Assembly: GCA_002491195.1 (NCBI GenBank)
Contig: DKVL01000019.1
Span: 1-22,734, forward strand
Source of the DNA: Lachnospiraceae bacterium UBA7179
GTDB taxonomy: Bacteria > Bacillota > Clostridia > Lachnospirales > Lachnospiraceae
Reading direction: 5' to 3'
Length of the DNA: 22,734 nt
In this document: in pieces, positions 21,932 through 22,734 of the stretch
Layout of the letters: each line of letters opens with the position of its first letter
Position numbering within the stretch: position 1 is the first letter of the stretch
Made by a program: the position numbers and the translations under genes
Notes under the pieces: generated by a model
Database searches by the model: none
Seen by the model: only the letters and a program-made list of their open reading frames with translations
What the model was told of the DNA's origin: nothing

Positions 21932-22201
21932 GTCTGTACTCCCTCCTGTTTTCCGAAGTTCTACGCTGAACTGTAACCACAAAACTGCCTTGCAACGTTT
22001 TTTATAACAAGCAATTCCATACCTGTAAACGTTTTTCATGCTGTCTTCGACCAGCGCCTCTTCATATTTTCTGTCATAACTCTGTTCCAATGCTTCTTTA
22101 TACAGACGGTTTTCAAACGTCGCATTGTCCGCATCAGCGATACCGCTTCCTGTCTGCATTTCTTTTTGTTTATTTTTGCAGGCTTCGTTCCTTCTTACTT
22201 C
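21932..22201 (-). other. Long leader of glcK with in-frame open extension
   Basis: Between the promoter and the glcK ATG the same frame is open from an ATG at 22159, giving 76 codons (starting MQTGSGIADADNATFENRLY) that join glcK without a stop. That ATG has no good ribosome binding site. At 22024-22037 a TGTAAACGTTTTTC stretch resembles a CcpA cre site (12 of 14 positions of TGWAANCGNTNWCA on the minus strand). Either the frame is open by chance or a longer protein or separate leader peptide exists. I do not recognise the extra residues. Confidence 0.4.
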
Positions 22202-22230
22202 ATTCTAGTGGCAATTGAAGGACTTGTCAA
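22202..22230 (-). promoter_or_regulatory. Sigma-A promoter of glcK
   Basis: TTGACA (22225-22230) and TAGAAT (22202-22207) are 17 bases apart on the minus strand. The -35 is perfect. Confidence 0.75.
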
Positions 22231-22291
22231 CATGCTTCATTTGAGGAACTGTATGGAAAGAAAAAGAAGATCAGTAACATAAAAAATACTG

Positions 22292-22320
22292 TTGACATCC
22301 GAACTAAAGTTTGTTATTGT
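22292..22320 (+). promoter_or_regulatory. Sigma-A promoter of the Rpn-family gene
   Basis: TTGACA (22292-22297) and TATTGT (22315-22320) are 17 bases apart. It is divergent from the glcK promoter, with about 60 bases between the -35 boxes. The start codon follows at 22403. Confidence 0.65.
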
Positions 22321-22402
22321 AATATAAGAACATATATTCATCTTTTAAATAAAGTAGAAAAAAGGAAACATTTATGTTACTATTATTATAGGAGCTTTGT
22401 CA

Positions 22403-22734
22403 ATGGGTGCAAAAGATATCACAGAAAAACAACTGGCTGATCACAACGATGTATTTGCCGACATCATAAACGGCGTCCTGTTTGACGGCAGACAGGTTGT
22501 CAAGGAACACGAACTGCGCAATGTCAAGGACAAGAGCCAGTATAAATTTAACAACAAAATCCATGAACAGGAACGGGATCTGTCCAAGCACTGGATTCCG
22601 CACAGAATCTGTTTTGCGCTGTACGGTTTCGAACACCAGACGGATGCGGAGCCATATGTCCCGCTGCGCCTGATCGGTTACGATGGCGCTTCCTACCGCG
22701 GACAGCTCATCAAACAGGAACGTGATAAACCAAA
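22403..22734 (+). CDS. Rpn-family recombination-promoting nuclease, 5' part
   Basis: The first 110 codons of a gene that leaves the window. The sequence has NDVFADIINGVLFDGRQVV, then HEQERDLSKHW, ICFALYGFEHQT and LIGYDGASYRGQL. This is the N-terminal pattern of the Rpn/YhgA-type PD-(D/E)XK nucleases (annotated as putative transposases) that occur in many copies in Lachnospiraceae. In Escherichia coli, Rpn proteins increase RecA-independent recombination. The start has AGGAG eight bases upstream. The catalytic D-ExK part is only partly in view, so integrity is unknown. Confidence 0.8.
   Translation, partial: MGAKDITEKQLADHNDVFADIINGVLFDGRQVVKEHELRNVKDKSQYKFNNKIHEQERDLSKHWIPHRICFALYGFEHQTDAEPYVPLRLIGYDGASYRGQLIKQERDKP

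Overview
The window looks like a chromosome segment of a motile Gram-positive anaerobe of the Lachnospiraceae, most like Roseburia/Agathobacter. This is inferred from the Bacillota-type late flagellar operon with fliW-csrA, strong AAGGAGG ribosome binding sites, AT-rich intergenic DNA, multiple flagellin genes, and the accessory families (Uma2, AAA-ATPase-like/PD-(D/E)XK, Rpn) that are abundant in that family. No rRNA, tRNA, CRISPR array or insertion sequence was recognised.

Layout from left to right. 1-60 is the 5' end of a flagellin gene leaving the window on the minus strand. 570-760 is a decayed flagellin start that still carries a sigma-28 promoter, a structured leader and a ribosome binding site. 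1212-3899 is accessory DNA: a 60-aa helical protein, an AAA-ATPase-like/PD-(D/E)XK protein, a frameshifted Uma2 gene and a small unknown gene. 4058-5458 is an intact flagellin (hag) with a sigma-28 promoter about 245 bases upstream. 5912-6323 is debris: a piece of an AAA-ATPase-like gene joined to the last codons of another flagellin. 6359-8140 holds two Uma2 genes and a second copy of the small helical protein, separated by nested inverted repeats. 8195-15749 is the flagellar operon, read right to left: flgM, flgN, flgK, a second flgK, flgL, fliW, csrA. It starts from a sigma-28 promoter that overlaps the stop codon of a TetR-type regulator gene (15833-16483). To the right are a lipoprotein solute-binding protein and a GGDEF/EAL membrane protein in one transcript (16671-20965), a convergent ROK glucokinase gene, and the start of an Rpn-family gene at the right edge.

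The flagellar part follows the known Bacillus order flgM-flgN-flgK-flgL-fliW-csrA-hag, except that a second flgK is present and about 2.7 kb of accessory DNA lies between csrA and hag. FlgM should hold sigma-28, FlgN should chaperone FlgK/FlgL, and FliW, CsrA and flagellin should form the partner-switch circuit that controls hag translation. The three flagellin leaders support this: each has a hairpin with AGGA in its loop upstream of the AAGGAGG site, and the hag leader has a second loop matching 10 of 12 positions of the CsrA consensus. The SBP-GGDEF/EAL pair has no permease beside it and looks like a cyclic-di-GMP sensory unit that could feed into motility.

The most interesting points are the flagellin pseudogene with an intact promoter and CsrA-type leader (a possible CsrA decoy RNA), the SBP-GGDEF/EAL pair, the repeated small helical protein beside Uma2, and the mosaic flagellin/nuclease debris between csrA and hag.
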